Assembly: GCA_963971225.1 (NCBI GenBank)
Contig: OZ020268.1
Coordinates: 46,178,404-46,242,403, forward strand
Direction of reading: 5' to 3'
Length of the DNA: 64,000 nt
From: Melieria omissa
Lineage: Eukaryota; Arthropoda; Insecta; Diptera; Ulidiidae
Shown here: one piece after another, positions 1-12,840 of the stretch
Position numbering within the stretch: the first letter of the stretch is position 1
How the letters are laid out: every line of letters begins with the position of its first letter
Notes under the pieces: generated by a model
What the model saw: only the letters and a program-made list of their open reading frames with translations
Databases searched by the model: none
What the model was told of the DNA's origin: nothing
Program-made: the position numbers and the translations under genes

Positions 1-860
1 AAAACAGGCAAAAAACTGATCGAGCGCGCCAGCATTGATGCACATTGCAAGGCCTCGGCAAGCGCAACGCTGCGCATGCGCCAGAGCCAATAAGGAGCAC
101 AGCGAGTGGCAAAACATTGCCCCGACATGTTGTCAACGACAGCAACAACAACAACAACCACACTTTGCACAATGCATATGCGTTGATTTTGCACACTGGC
201 CAGCGATCACGTATTGCCGCCGCGACGTTGCCGCGTTGTGGTCATTAACAAACGTCGCGCCGCATTGCCAACTGCGCCGCGCCCCCGTCAGACCTTCAAG
301 CCACTGTGCAACTGACTGACTGAGTGCCTGAATGGGTGAGTGAGTGAGTGAGTGAGTGTGGCCAAAGCATACGCAATCGCTGCCGCCGGCCGGCAATCAG
401 CTATCGGCCGGTTTATCGACGCGAATTGAACGCAAAAACACACCGCCACACAAACACACACACACACACGGATATAAAGCCGCTTATGCATAAAGCGCAA
501 CAATTGGCAAAATGCCACATAATGCACGCTTTTGTCTGCCGGGTACGAAATGAGCGGCGAGTCAGACAGGCTGTGGCCGACTGCTGACCAGTCGGCGAAC
601 AATCGACGAACGGACGCGCATAGGGACCGCCAGCAAAGTCGTCTAATCTATGCAGTCATCCATCCAGCCGTCCAACTGGCCGCTGAAGCAATCAACCACA
701 AAAGTCGATGCGTTGAATGTGATCTTTCACAGTTGTTGTTGTTGTAGGACTTGTTGTTGGTAGCAATTGTTGCGAGCATGCGGTTGGCAATAATTTGATT
801 CTTTTCGATTATTTAATCGTTAGATAATGCGGTTTGACTTTTGATGTGCTTGATTTTTTG
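1..860. other. Non-coding unique sequence with microsatellites
   Basis: No gene is supported here. The block is GC-richer than its surroundings and carries a CAA run (136-158), a GAGT tetranucleotide run (about 336-358) and a CA run (about 451-469). Open frames exist on both strands, but they overlap each other and use repeat-derived residues. It may be intronic or 5' regulatory DNA of the perlecan-type gene far downstream; nothing decides this. Confidence 0.5.
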
Positions 861-1184
861 CAGTCATTCAATTTTTTTTTAATTTTTGTTGTGGTTCTTT
901 TTTAATAATTTCTTGCTTTTTCACATTATTTTCTTTTTTATTTTTTCGTCCTTGTCAAGTTACGTTTTTCTTTTAACTTGTCAGGTTTTTTGTCCTCTCT
1001 CCCGTCTTCCCTCTGCTACTCTTGCTTTCCCCTTTATTTTTATATTTCTCATCCTCCTCCTCTACCTTTCCTCTTTCTGTCCTTTTTTTCTTTTCCTCTT
1101 CTCTTTGTTATCATTGGCTTATTTGCTGCTTCTTCGTCGTCACATTTTTTTAAATTTATTTTTTACTCCTTTTTGTATGCGTCT

Positions 1185-1490
1185 TCTTCTTCTTTCCTTT
1201 TATCTTCATCTACTTCTTCATCTACTTCTTCTCCTTTTCCTTTTTCCTCCTTTACTTCCACTTCTACTTCTTATTCTTCTACTTCTATTTCTACTTCTAC
1301 TTCTTCTACTTCTACTTCTACTTCTTCTTCCACTTCCACTTCTACTTTTTATTCTTCTACTTTTATTTCTACTTGTTCTAATTCTTCTAATTCGTCTACT
1401 TCTACTTCTATTTCTACTTCTATTTCTACTTCCGCTTCTACTTCTACTTCTTCTTATTCTTCTTTTTCTTTTTCCTCTTCTTCTTTATTT
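1185..1490. repeat. Imperfect TTCTAC / TTC microsatellite
   Basis: Interrupted hexanucleotide TTCTAC and trinucleotide TTC repeats run for about 300 bp. In different frames this gives poly(Ser/Thr) or poly(Leu) open frames with no protein character. Confidence 0.9.
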
Positions 1491-1789
1491 TTGTTTAATT
1501 TCTAACATCTGTTTTTATATTCCTTTAGTTACTTTTCTTTTTCAATAATTTTGTCGATTTCATTTATTTCCTTCTTTCTCTTTTCTTTCTCATATTCCAA
1601 TTTGTTTATTTAAGTTCCTATTTATTTATCACCTTATTTGTATCTTTTCTGCCTTCGTAGACACTTTTTGTTTTGTTTTGTCATTTTTGTTGAATTCACG
1701 TTTTCCTTTTCCTGGTTTTCTTTTTCTGTGATTTTCTTCTTCTGCGTATTTCTTCTGCTTTTTATTTCTTTGCGTTTCCTTTGTTCCCT

Positions 1790-2440
1790 TCATCTACTCG
1801 ATTATTGCTTTTTTATCTATTATGTTTTGTCTTTTTTGTTGTTTCAATTCGTTTTTTCCTGTTTCACTTCTTATTTTTCATCTAAATTTACTTTTTAACG
1901 TATTCATTGTTCTTTTCATCTATTCATTTTTTGCTTCTTTGTTACCGTTTTTTTATGTTCTTACGTTCGTTAAACATATTTCCCACTTTTATTTTCTTCT
2001 TTTTGATTTCCGTAACGGCTAATGTTGTTTCATCTACTCGCTTTCTGCTTTTACATTAATTTTTTTTCGATCTTGGTTGCATCGATTCATTTCTTCTTAC
2101 CTTCCTTCTTCATTTAATTGTACGTGTTTTTCCTCAACGTCTTCTTTGTTGTTTTAATATACTCGCTTTCTGCTTTTTCATTAGTTATTTTTTTTTTGTT
2201 TTGGTTGCTTCAATTCGTTTCTTCAAAAAGAAGAAGAAGGAAGTTCTTTAAATTCTTCATGTTGTTCTTTAACGTCTTCTTTGTTTTTTTTTAATCTACT
2301 CGTTTTCTGTTTTTTCAATAATTATTTTTTTCTGTTTTGTTTGCTCGATTCGTTTCTTCTTATTTTTCTTCTTTTTTAATTCTTCATGTTCTTTTTTAAC
2401 GTCTTCTTTGTTTTTAAATCTACTCACTGACCACTAACCA
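1790..2440. repeat. Tandem ~125-bp T-rich repeats, about six copies
   Basis: The phrase CTACTCG followed by TTTCTGCTTTT or a variant returns near 1795, 1918, 2033, 2157, 2294 and 2415. Each copy is followed by a TTTTGGTTGC-like segment, TTCGTTTCTTC, and ACGTCTTCTTTG. The spacing is roughly 115-135 bp and the copies have diverged. Confidence 0.7.
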
Positions 2441-2830
2441 CTGTTTTTTGGTTACTTTTTCTTAAATTTTATAGTTTTTCTTCCTCTCTCTTTCTTTTCT
2501 CTTTTCCTATTTCCTTTTTTATTTAATTTTTTCTTTTATTTTGTCGCCTTTATTTGCATCTTTTCGTCCTTCTTCTGGTATTCTGCTTATTTGTTGTAAT
2601 CGTCTGCCTTCCTATTTGCAGTCTTCTTTTTGTTTTATTCTTCTCATTCTTCTTCTTCTTTCTGCTTATTTTCTGTCTTTTCTTTTCTGTTAACTGTTTT
2701 CGTTGACTTTTATTTTGTTGCCATATTTGCTTTCTTTTGTTATCTTTTACCAACTCTGAATTGGTATCTTCGTTTCTGCTTCCATTCCTTCACTTCCTTC
2801 TTCTTCAAATATATTTTTTTATCAGAAACG

Positions 2831-4410
2831 CCATAAAAATCAATCTAGTCATGTCTGTTCAATCCGTATTGCCGTTCTTTGGTACAGACCAAAGCTATGA
2901 ACACAACAGTTCTCAAACGAACTGAGTTATTGGCATGAAAATTGATTCAAATTTCATTGGAATTGCAACTAAGAACTAATGAACTCCTCTCTCTTTTTTT
3001 TGTTCCGCCATGTTTGGCAAGGCACTTAAAATTTGTGCCACATTGTCCCAAAGTGAATGTCAAGAAATTTCTATTCTCATATAAGAAAATTTTCCATTCC
3101 TGCGCTGCTTTTATTTTGATTTATTTTTTGCAAACTATACGAAATTGATGCAAATAAATTAGAGTTTGGTATCTAATCAGACGGCTGCAGCAACGCCCAG
3201 CACGCGAATATTATTCAAAGTTCGCTGCTCTCTGCAATTTGGAGCCAGCCGCCAATTTGGCTGTCAAACAGGTTTGCTGGCGCGTCTGTCAAATCGCCAG
3301 GCCACCCACCAAACAACGCCACAAGCACGATTCGTTTTATTTTTGTGCGCTCCATTGCTATTTAACCCATTAAGCGCCGTTAGCGCTTATCGGACGTGCA
3401 CAATCGCTCAGTTGCGGCGCTTTGAAAATCGCATAAATCGCATACATTAACTTATGGTCGTTTAGTGTTTATCGTTGTTGCTGTTTTTGTTTTTGTATGT
3501 TGTTGTTGTAGTTGTTGTTGGCATATGCCACATTTCGTTGTCTTTTGCCATTTGCGTGCGGCTGATGTAAATCTTCAAGCACATTAATTGCAGCTCATTT
3601 GTTTTTTTGGCCAATGGCGGCGGCAAAAATTAGCATCGCTCATTTATTGTATTTCGTTTGTGAAAAGCTGCAATCGAAAACTGGTCAATGCATGAAAATT
3701 GTTTGATGGCCAACGTTGAGCGCAACCACAGAGGGCAAATTACTGTACATAAGTGCGCTTTTTGAGTTTTGGAATTTTGTTTTTGTTATTACGTCATCGC
3801 TTTATTCAAAGATGTTCAAGTGCTTTTGAAAAGTAGAAAATCAACAAGAAAAATTTTAATATAAAAAAAAATTTGCAATATCTAGAATTTCATTATCGAG
3901 TTAGCAAACTTTTGCTTGTGTGTGTAGGTTGACGTTGATTTTCTGTAGTCAACTGCGAGAACAACTCACACACGAATTCGAATTGGCATAGTGCAAATTT
4001 AAGTGATTAGAGCGATTCGAGACAATTAGGAACTGCGAAATTTCAACTGAATATTGAATAATTTAATATGTGAGATACGATAACTTGGATTTTTTTATTC
4101 AATAAATTGCCAAAATGCTGCTAAATGTTGTTTAAAACAACATATATTGCTTAAAATTTTAAATCTCTTTTGAAAATTTGAAACAAACTTTAGACTTTCA
4201 ATACATAAACCAAGATGGGCTGAAAAGTTGACAACCTTACAAAGATACAAAAAATTGTGTCTTAGAATTTTTTTCTATTTTTCTACATAGTCTCCTCGTA
4301 GATAAGTAGGTTGATTCGTTACTTTCAGGGCTCTGAAAATTTGTTTTTATTTTTTTATTATTTATGTAAATTTTATTACCGAAAACTTTGCATCAAAAAT
4401 TATTAAAATT
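2831..4410. other. Non-coding stretch
   Basis: No exon, RNA gene or mobile element is recognised. 3166-3800 is unique, CpG-richer sequence with GTT runs (3474-3520). The rest is AT-rich and intron-like. Confidence 0.5.
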
Positions 4411-4830
4411 TGGTATCATTCAAAAAGATTCCTCACTTTTTGTTGACAAGTGCTGCCATCTTCCTGTTGAGATTGAGAACTTCTCAGACCACACTCCTAA
4501 AACATGTGGCAATAGTAGCAAATTATAGTTTAGAGTTCCTGTGTACAGCATCCAAGTCGTATTTATTTTGTTTAGGTTATTTTTTACTTAATGACTGTTG
4601 TGATGTTATTTTCGATTTTCGCAAAAACAGTTACTTTGACTGAACAAAGCCATTGTCAAACAAAAACTGTGCATTAAAAATTACTTAGATTGTCAAACAA
4701 AAACTGTACAAACACAAGAGTACTAAAAATAAGTGAGTATATATAAAAATATTCCTCACATTTTATTAAAAAGTACTGTCATCTTCCGGTTGAGGTTGGG
4801 AACTTTTCAGACCAATCTCGTGAAACCAAA
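4411..4830. repeat. Two diverged copies of an ~85-bp dispersed repeat
   Basis: 4411-4495 and 4739-4825 share AAAAGATTCCTCAC-like, TGCCATCTTCC, GTTGAGRTTGRGAACTT and TCTCAGACCA-like segments in the same order. Between them a 17-base segment, TTGTCAAACAAAAACTG, occurs twice (about 4655 and 4690). This is likely decayed transposon or local duplication. Confidence 0.6.
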
Positions 4831-6773
4831 AAAAAACAAAATTGTTATAGTTTTGGATGAAATCTAAATGTGTGATTTTTTAAGTATATTTACAGACGGA
4901 TTTATATAAATATTGATCGTTTGTATTATAGCTTGTCTCATGTTGATTGCTTGAAGCCTTCTCGAGGCCTATTTGAGGTGATGTCTGAAATAGTCTGTCA
5001 ATTGTTCAAATTTGCCCATTGTAATGCTCGAATAGTGCGAAAAGCCCCCTTAAACCTAATGAACCTATTCGCATTAGCATTCGGAACTTTCACATAATTT
5101 TTTATCAATTAAAAACTAACAAAATGCCATTCATTCATTTCCTCGTTCCGCACAGTGCATCTTTTGCCTAAACACCTCAGTTGTATAAAATTTGAATTCG
5201 AAATTAATGTTCAAACAAATTGAGACATTCTACATTCTGCTAAGTAAATGACAGCAGCTGTCATGTTTACAAGCCTCAACGTCCGTTTAGCAAATGTGCG
5301 ACCATAATTGGAAGCACGGCTCTTTGCATCCGAGTCCGGTGCTCACACCGCCATTCAAATGTCATCATCGACCACATTTATAAACTCATCAGCCACGCAA
5401 CCAAAGCGCAAATGTCAGCTGTCAGTGGGAACAGTGATTGTGGCATTAAGTAGTTTCAAGTGCTCAAGTACACAAAAATTTGCAAAACAAACAAAACAAA
5501 AACTTTAGAAAAATTTGAGAAAACAATTTAAAAAAAAATTAAAAAAAAATTCACAAAAACATTATTCAAAAAGTTGATTGAAAAACGATTATTGAAAAAG
5601 AGTACTGCAAAAAAATTGCAGTTAGAAATATTGTGCAAACACTTAAATAAATATTGACATTGCTTTTGCGGTGCGGCTATTTGCTGTGCTTTTTATAACT
5701 GCTCTGCACACACACAAACACACATACACACACACTTCACTTCGTTTCATTAGAAGTCGCTGAATTTTGCCTCTTTGCTGTTAAATTTTTTTCACTTTCG
5801 ATTAACCAAATTGCGCTCAGTGCGGTTCGTGTTTGCGCCAAAGCCTAAAATTTGCACGATAACACAGGGTCACACTGGCACCTCTTCATTTCCCCACCCC
5901 TCGATTTCGTTGCTCCTTTCACTCTTTTTTATCGCAACTATTACTCAACTCGAGCATTTTTCACAAACTTGCTGAATTATTAGGCCATTGCCTGCTTCGT
6001 TATCAACAACAACAACAGCAACAATAACAACAACAACAGCAACAAAAACAACAACAGGACGTTACGTTATCTGCGTAAATGCAAAATTACCTCATCGCTT
6101 AAGTTTAACGACAAAGTAAAGCAAACAAAAGTGCCTAATGTACCTTTGAACTAGAAATTCTATCATTAAAAAAAAAAAATTCAGATTTAAAAAAATTATT
6201 TAAAAAGATTTATATATTTATTAAAAAATGAAATGAAGTGCGTATGTGCGTTCACGCATGGCTGACAATCGCCAAGGCGCCACGGTGCAATGAACTCGAA
6301 ACGAAAATTGGCTCTGAAAGTGGGTTTAACATTTAATTTAATTTATTAAAAGTTTAAATTTATTAAATTATTATCAAATGCACAATTTTTAATTAAGGTT
6401 AAATTTGTAGAAATGTTTTACTATGGATTTTTAAAATAAAAGATGCGGCTATGAAACTTTCTGACTCCTACAACTCCTTCAAACTCCACGACCTACCTTG
6501 AGGTCTTTCATTATTTTATTGCATTGCTTTTTGTACGAAAACCTTCCGTGAATTTTACTATTTTCTGTAGCCAAATTAAATGCAAAAACTAAAAATATTC
6601 CTACAAAATTGTTTAACCCTTCTTTGTAACAAGATTTCATATGGGCTTTTCCAGAGGTTTGAATTTATCGAACATTTTTGTATTAACTCTAAACTATTCT
6701 GGAAACAAAAACTGTCGGCGAAAGTATTTTCAGCAAAAACTGCAGATTACAGCCGCATTTCGAACAAAAATTA
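4831..6773. other. Non-coding stretch
   Basis: No gene is seen. The stretch contains a unique block (5230-6000), CA repeats near 5710-5735, a CAA/CAG run (6005-6056) and AT-rich sequence. Open frames are short and lack domain character. Confidence 0.5.
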
Positions 6774-6930
6774 ATGTACATAGCGACCGTAAGATCGATG
6801 CTGAACTATAATGCCTTAGTATGGTGGGGGCTGTAGGCAGCAAGTCTCTCATTAGCGTCTTGGGAAGGTTATGAAGGCTTGTAAGTCTGACATAATGCTG
6901 AACCCAACTAAGCTGGACACTAGACACTTT
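6774..6930 (+). pseudogene. LINE reverse-transcriptase scrap (non-LTR retrotransposon)
   Basis: From the ATG at 6774 the frame reads MYIATVRSMLNYNALVWWGL and then stops. The 'VRxxLxYxALVWW' pattern is typical of the C-terminal thumb of Jockey/R1-like LINE reverse transcriptases. A second frame continues with LGRL, a stop, then RLVSLT, which resembles the next conserved stretch. Stops and a frame shift make it dead. Only about 150 bp is recognisable; no endonuclease or RNase H part was found nearby. Confidence 0.45.
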
Positions 6931-7555
6931 CATAATACAGCTTCGAAAACTGCAAAAAGTATGGTATTTGCTAGACCACTCAACTAACGATACACTTCCA
7001 ACATTGTCGATGCAATTCCTAACCTAATTGTAAAATTACCTTCAGTAATTACCTCAAAAGCGACAAATCTTTAGTAACAATGGGTCTGCTATGTTCAGTA
7101 ATCTGTCCCCACTTCTAATTGAATCCTTTCCTTCTCCTTCTGTACTTATATTCCTCCTATTTCTGCTCCCCAGTTTCGTCCAATTGTATCGTTCAGTTTT
7201 TATTGTACATACGTATACTCTCGTCGTACTTAATCGACCACCCACATTCCGAAAACCCAATCGTGTTTAATTTTTCCGATACGCCGACGATTCTACAAGT
7301 TTAAAATTGTCAGTCTTTGTTGTTATAGTGCAGTGATTTTATAAGAATTGATTTTTCCTTTGGAAATAGTGGTATTGAAAATTTAACAGTGAATACAATG
7401 AAATGGTTGGTGCATTAGATAAGAAATGGTTGTTGTAGTGAATGGGTATACAACTCTTAAATTTCGTATGGTTTTTGTACTGAATTGAAAGTTGGCAATT
7501 CGTATTCGGTGCAGCAACCATTTAGTATTCATGGACTCTAATTTTAAATAAATAA
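6931..7555. other. Non-coding stretch
   Basis: AT-rich sequence with no recognisable gene, repeat family or RNA. Confidence 0.45.
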
Positions 7556-7730
7556 ATAAATAAAACTAAAAAATAATAAATAAAATAAAATAAAATAAAA
7601 TAAAATAAAATAAAATAAAATAAAATAAAATAAAATAAAATAAAATAAAATAAAATAAATAATAATAAATAAATAAATAATAATAAATAAATAATAATAA
7701 ATAAATAAGAATAAATAAATAAAATTTACA
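7556..7730. repeat. (TAAAA)n pentanucleotide array grading into AAATAAT
   Basis: Near-perfect TAAAA units run for about 80 bp, then imperfect AAATAAT/AAAT units continue to 7730. The minus-strand open frames across it are poly-Phe/Leu/Tyr artefacts. A second, independent (TAAAA)n array lies at 27600-27756. Confidence 0.95.
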
Positions 7731-7862
7731 AGCAACTACTTTAGTCACTAAGTTACTTTGTAAATTTGACTAATAAATCAAAATCAAATCAGATCAAAAA
7801 TAAAATTTTTAAGTAAGCAAATCTTTAAGAGAAAACAAATTGCCAACTCTGTAATTTAAATA

Positions 7863-8071
7863 CAGTCGTGTCTGGGTGAACACCCGATATAGTGAACACC
7901 TCGATATGGAGCCTCTAAATATTGAAAAATATTTTAATCAAAAAACAAAAAGTGTTTTTTGAGCAAATAAAACAAGTTTTTAAACGAAAATGTTAACCTT
8001 GATATAGTGAAGAACCTCAATACTGTGAACACGCCTTGCAATAATTAATTCACTATATCCAGTCACGACTG
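7863..8071. mobile_element. Pogo/Tigger-like MITE, ~209 bp
   Basis: The left end is CAGTCGTGTCTGG and the right end, read in reverse complement, is CAGTCGTGACTGG, so the termini are inverted with one mismatch in 13. Both sides continue into GATATAGTGAA-like sequence. The left flank is TA and the right flank is TG, a decayed TA target duplication. Ends starting CAGT with TA target sites are typical of pogo/Tigger elements. It has no coding capacity. Confidence 0.75.
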
Positions 8072-10768
8072 TGAAAATTAGAAGAATGCCTCAAAAATCA
8101 ATAACTTTACAAGATTTCATATGAAGCTTCCTTCATTTCAAGTTTCTTAAAACACAAAGTTTTGTTTGACTCGTTACTTCTGATCTCTGCTTATTGAAAT
8201 TTTTCATATTTCAAACAAAAAGCTGAAAGACCATTGGGTCACAAATACTAATGGAAGGTTTATGCATTAAAATTTACTTAGAATTATATTTAATGGGTGT
8301 CACACATTACAGCTGATCTTGAATAATTAGCGTTTCATGCATTTAATGCCGCAAACAGAGTTGCCGCAGAGCATAAAAACTAAGGTAACTTTGTCAAAAG
8401 ACTCAAAAACCATAGCAACAGTTTGTCGAACATGTAGTTTCATATTATTTGTCCAAGCAATCTGGCAACTCTGTGCCACGCACATTCAGTTTTGTTCAAT
8501 TTTATGCTCCAATAAAGTGCAGAAAAATTGTACGCCACGTTGCAAACGCCCCAACATTGACCGCACACGCGCCCATCAGCAGTCGCCTGGTTACCGACAG
8601 CATTGTCTCCACTTCTCCATGCAAAACACGCGAGCGTGTGCAGTTAATTTTAGCATTAATTGCTAATCAAAATTTATGGGCAAAGCTTGTGCGCGCTACT
8701 TGCGTTGACACCTAAATAAATGAATTTCAAAAACGAGCAGTTATTTCTGTGTATTCACTGTTGAAACATAAAAATTCCGCAAAACCTATAAAAAGCTGCT
8801 ACAAAGTTGCAGTCTTAAAGCAAGAAAAATGTGTGTCTTTTTGTAATAATTCTGCATACAGAGTTGAATGTTGCAGTCAGTTTAAGACCTTTCAGCCATG
8901 AAATGCATTCAGTTGTGTGCTGCATGAGCGACCGACCTACTGCAGCCGAAACGGCACTGCGTGCCCACCAGCGCCGCTCGAGGACCCGACTGAAGTGCAC
9001 GAGCGCCACTCAAGACTTCAAGGTGGTTGCGTTGACTGCTGACAAACGAGCGCAGACTTGAGGCGCGTTGACTTGATTTCAGTACGTTGCCACCTGCTCA
9101 TTGTAATTTTTGTACTAATTCTTCAAACCCTGCAGCCGCTACTCGCATCCCCACACCTTCACAGAGGTTGTTTGACTTCATTTGGTTGAGCCAATGCGGC
9201 GCTTTGGCCCATTTCATTTGTCTTGTCCGCCATAGAAAAGCGACCGTAATTACGGTGAAAATTCATAGTCGCCCACAATAACATTAAATGTATGAGTGTT
9301 TGTGTGTGTGTTTAAAACGCTCGCAGGCGCTACTTGCTGTAAGATCTGGAGAAAATGCAATAAGAAAAGAGAAAAATGTCAAGTGTGTCAAGTTTTCGAG
9401 TGGCCACCGCACAACGGCGCGTATACTTAACGCCTCAATGTGTGAATGTGAAAAACCGAAACACACACACGCACACACACATTGAAACAATGCTCGACGA
9501 CAATAGCAATGCAATGCAACAACAACTGCAGTCACTGTTAATGACAACAACGAGATCAATGCACAAAACGTAATTATGTGACAGTGAGAATTGTGTGACA
9601 AATGGGCACAATTAGCTGCATTATTTGCACAACACTAAGTGGCAACCGGCAGCGACACTTTGTGAGAAGAATTTATTGTATTTTATGTACTCTGGAAGTT
9701 TAACAACAATTAAGCTTTATCGGGTTTGTTGAGCAGTGAGCTCTGATAAATATTTGTTTGAAAAAATCTAAGTGTGACACTCATGAAGAGAGATGTTTTG
9801 AGGCGCTAAGACTATAAAAAAAAAATTCATTTGTATTTAGAACACAAAAATTTCTTACTTTTACTATTGAAGGTACATTTTTAGCTTTAGAGATAAAAAC
9901 GTATTAATTTCATAAAACATTATTTGAATTAATGCCAAATATTTTATCGCAATAACCAAATCCCTCAGACGTGTTTGAACCCCCTTCAAGTTGCCAATCT
10001 TCACTTAAACACAACAAACAAAAGTCTCCATTGATGGTTGACGCTGTGTCAATGCAACAAAGACTCCACTTGTTGACGGCAAACATTGACACTTGGCACC
10101 AAATCAAGGCCGAAACGAGAAGAAAGCAACTAATGCGCCACACCTCACAAACAGTCAACTGGCAAGAAACCATCAACTAGAAACTATTCAAAGCTGTTCA
10201 ATTAAAAAAAATGGAGCAAATATGAAAGGCGCCATGAATCTGTTTGACGCTGCAAAAAAGTGGCGTGAGAATAATTAATGAATTGCATCGGCAACAATGT
10301 GTTTCCTAATGTATATTGGCTGCTAAATGCATATCAACTGTTGTTGTTGTGACTACATTTAAAGGTGACATCACGCATTGCACAGCTGAAGCATTGCGCG
10401 ACTTAATGATCTGAACTGCAAATCGCAAGTTTCCGCTGCACAAAACGTGAACAGAATCAGAAATGCATTTTCTATATGAATGAAAATGATGTTGAATTGG
10501 TATTGCTCAATTAAACATTATAAATAAGACAGAAAGAGTTAAGAGGACTTTCAGTTTAGACAGATTTTTTCAGCCAACTCAGTCAACAAGGTTTCACTGC
10601 ACTAAATTTCATATATAAAAAATAGCAATTCAGTAAAAAATTTAACTAAAATATTAAACACCCAAAAACGTATACATTATTTTTGTTACAAAATGTTTAT
10701 ACTTATTTCGTAAAACAGTCTTAATCGCTGAGAAACAGTGACTTTATCGATAAAAAGTTTTTAATTTG
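8072..10768. other. Non-coding stretch with CpG-richer unique blocks
   Basis: No gene is recognised. 8340-9620 and 9960-10460 are unique, less AT-rich blocks with CA runs near 9462-9480, of the kind that hold enhancers in fly introns. No specific binding site can be claimed. Open frames on both strands overlap and look random. Confidence 0.45.
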
Positions 10769-11175
10769 ACTCATAATGGGTTAAGAGGGCATTCTACATA
10801 CATTTCCAATCATTAATATTCCTCAACTGATTATTTTGATCAATATGGAATTTTTTTTCTCATTTAAAAAATTACTTCCATATGGTAACTCGGCTCTAAA
10901 AGGGCGGACCATGCCCATTTATATATTCGCCCATGTTTTGTTATTACTTTTTCAATGTAAAATCAATGATAAGACAAACTAAAACATAACTATAACTAAA
11001 CAGTTAAGCAATGTTATTAATGGTTCAAAATAGGTTCATGTGGCCCATAGTGGGTTAAAAGAAGCCACCTCACTCATTTTTTGTCATAAATATACAATAA
11101 ACTAAGTGATTATTGTGGTCAATGTGATTTTTTTCGTATGTCATAAATTACTCTCGTATGGCAACCCTACCTTTC
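10769..11175. repeat. Direct duplication, ~125 bp, offset ~270 bp
   Basis: 10769-10895 and 11043-11170 share TGGGTTAARAG, TGATTATT, TGRTCAATRTG, and a segment ending CTYCCRTATGGYAAC. The copies have diverged; the unit is unrecognised. Confidence 0.6.
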
Positions 11176-11289
11176 TGTTTAGAAAAGTAGGGTTCTCTTT
11201 TTTGTTGGAGTATCTGCAATATCTGTATTGGACTTGAGCCCAATATCTGCAGAAGTTCAGAAGTTTTCGCTCGAATTATCCAATTTGAA

Positions 11290-12840
11290 TGGGCAAAAAG
11301 GCGAACAGCTGAACACATGGAAGGATAGATCCATGGAACATCTAACAGATGAACAGATATATGGATGAACAGACGAACAAAGAAATGGACAGACAAATAG
11401 ATTTTCAGGTGGGCGAGCGAATTTTGCTCTAATTGCCTTTTCAAACAGACAGACGAATAAGCGAAGGGACGCTCGCACGAACGAATACTCAAACCGATAG
11501 AGGGATGTAAAGACAAATGAACAGACTGATGGACAGGCAAATGCACGAACGTAAAAAAATGGACAGATGAATCACTCTATTTAGCCAAGCGGACGAATGA
11601 ACAGACGAACAGGAGCATAGACGTATGGATGGAGCAACGAAAAGACGAATAGATGTATAGGTGAACAGATAGATAGGTAGACGAACAGATAAATGCGCGG
11701 ATCGAAAAACAGACGAATGGATGAATGGATTCGAATCGCTTAGTTCAAACAGATGGACGAAGAGATGAATAAATAAATAAACGAATGCATGAAAGGGTAA
11801 ATTGATGTACAGACAAATGGACAACCGGTTGGGAAGACGAATGTACGAATGGATACCGGGATGGGAATATGAATGAATAAACGCATGGACTGAGCAAACG
11901 AAAAACGGATAGGCTTATGTTTAGGCGCACAGCAGTCGAGTCGTCCTTTACGGACAGATGGACAATCGGACAGACAAAAAGATGTGTGCTGCATGAGCAG
12001 ATGCATGGATGTACAGATGTATGGATGGATGGGTTGATAGATGCAGAGACAAACCGCCAAAAAAACGAACGGATAGATGGATGGATTCGAATCGCCCGGT
12101 TCAGTTATTTAGATGGACAGACAGATGAATATATGAACGGTGAAACAATAAAACGGTGCCATAAATAGATGAGTGGATGAACGGAAAAAAGAAATGAACA
12201 GACGAATGCACGAATGCAAAGCGGGATGGGTAAATGCATGAATAAACGGTTGGACTGAAGAATAGAAATGCGGATAGGCTTATGGACGGTCAGACAGCAG
12301 TCGAATCGCACTTTACGGACAGATGAACAAACGGAAGAACAAGTCAATGAATGGAAGTACATTTGAATGGATAGATGGGTAAATAGATGCACAGACCAAC
12401 CGACAAACAGGCGAACGTATAGATGGATGGACAGAGAAACATACGAACGAACGAACAATCAGCCGAAGGGGGATATCATTCCGATTACCAGGTTCGGACC
12501 GGTAGGCAAAAGATCAATAGATGGACAGGCGCGAACAGACGAGAACAGACGGGCAGAAACAACAAAGAAAAGACGAACGGAAAAACGAATTGTCTTATAG
12601 GCGGAACTACCTACTATACTCGTATATTTGGAACTACCCTCTTTAGATCCTTTTTAGATAAATATGTAGAAAGAACGGTGCATAGACCAATGAAGAGAGT
12701 AATGGATGGATTAGTGGAAAGGTGGATAGACGCATGAACCGATCAAAGCCGACGAATGGATAGACCGACGAATAGACAGATGCAAAAAGTGACCAATAGA
12801 CGAAAGGATAGACGGACAGGCGATACGAACGAGCGGATAT
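11290..12840. repeat. Degenerate GACAGA/GAACGA tetranucleotide satellite with ~360-bp higher-order copies
   Basis: About 1.5 kb is built from variants of GATGGACAGACGAATGAA. Larger duplications are superimposed. GGATAGGCTTATG followed by ACAGCAGTCGA and TTTACGGACAGATG recurs near 11908 and 12274. GATGGATTCGAATCGC recurs near 11726 and 12080. Stop-poor frames on the minus strand give long Ser/His/Leu/Ile-rich open frames (for example 11489-11824 and 12105-12458) that are repeat artefacts. A smaller block of the same kind lies at 14484-14600. Confidence 0.85.

Larger units (their letters stand above)
861..2830. repeat. Long pyrimidine-rich tract
   Basis: For about 2 kb the + strand is almost entirely T and C with scattered A. 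It contains a TTCTAC-type hexamer array and a family of tandem ~125-bp units, listed separately. The long open frames here translate to runs of Leu, Ser and Phe and are products of the composition. Confidence 0.85.

Noticed and set aside
886..1548. 220-codon hydrophobic open frame
   Set aside because: It is made of Leu/Phe from a pyrimidine tract and a TTCTAC microsatellite.
11148..12458. Several long minus-strand open frames with repeated Ser-Val-His-Leu patterns
   Set aside because: They follow exactly the GACAGATGAA satellite; no start context or domain is present.
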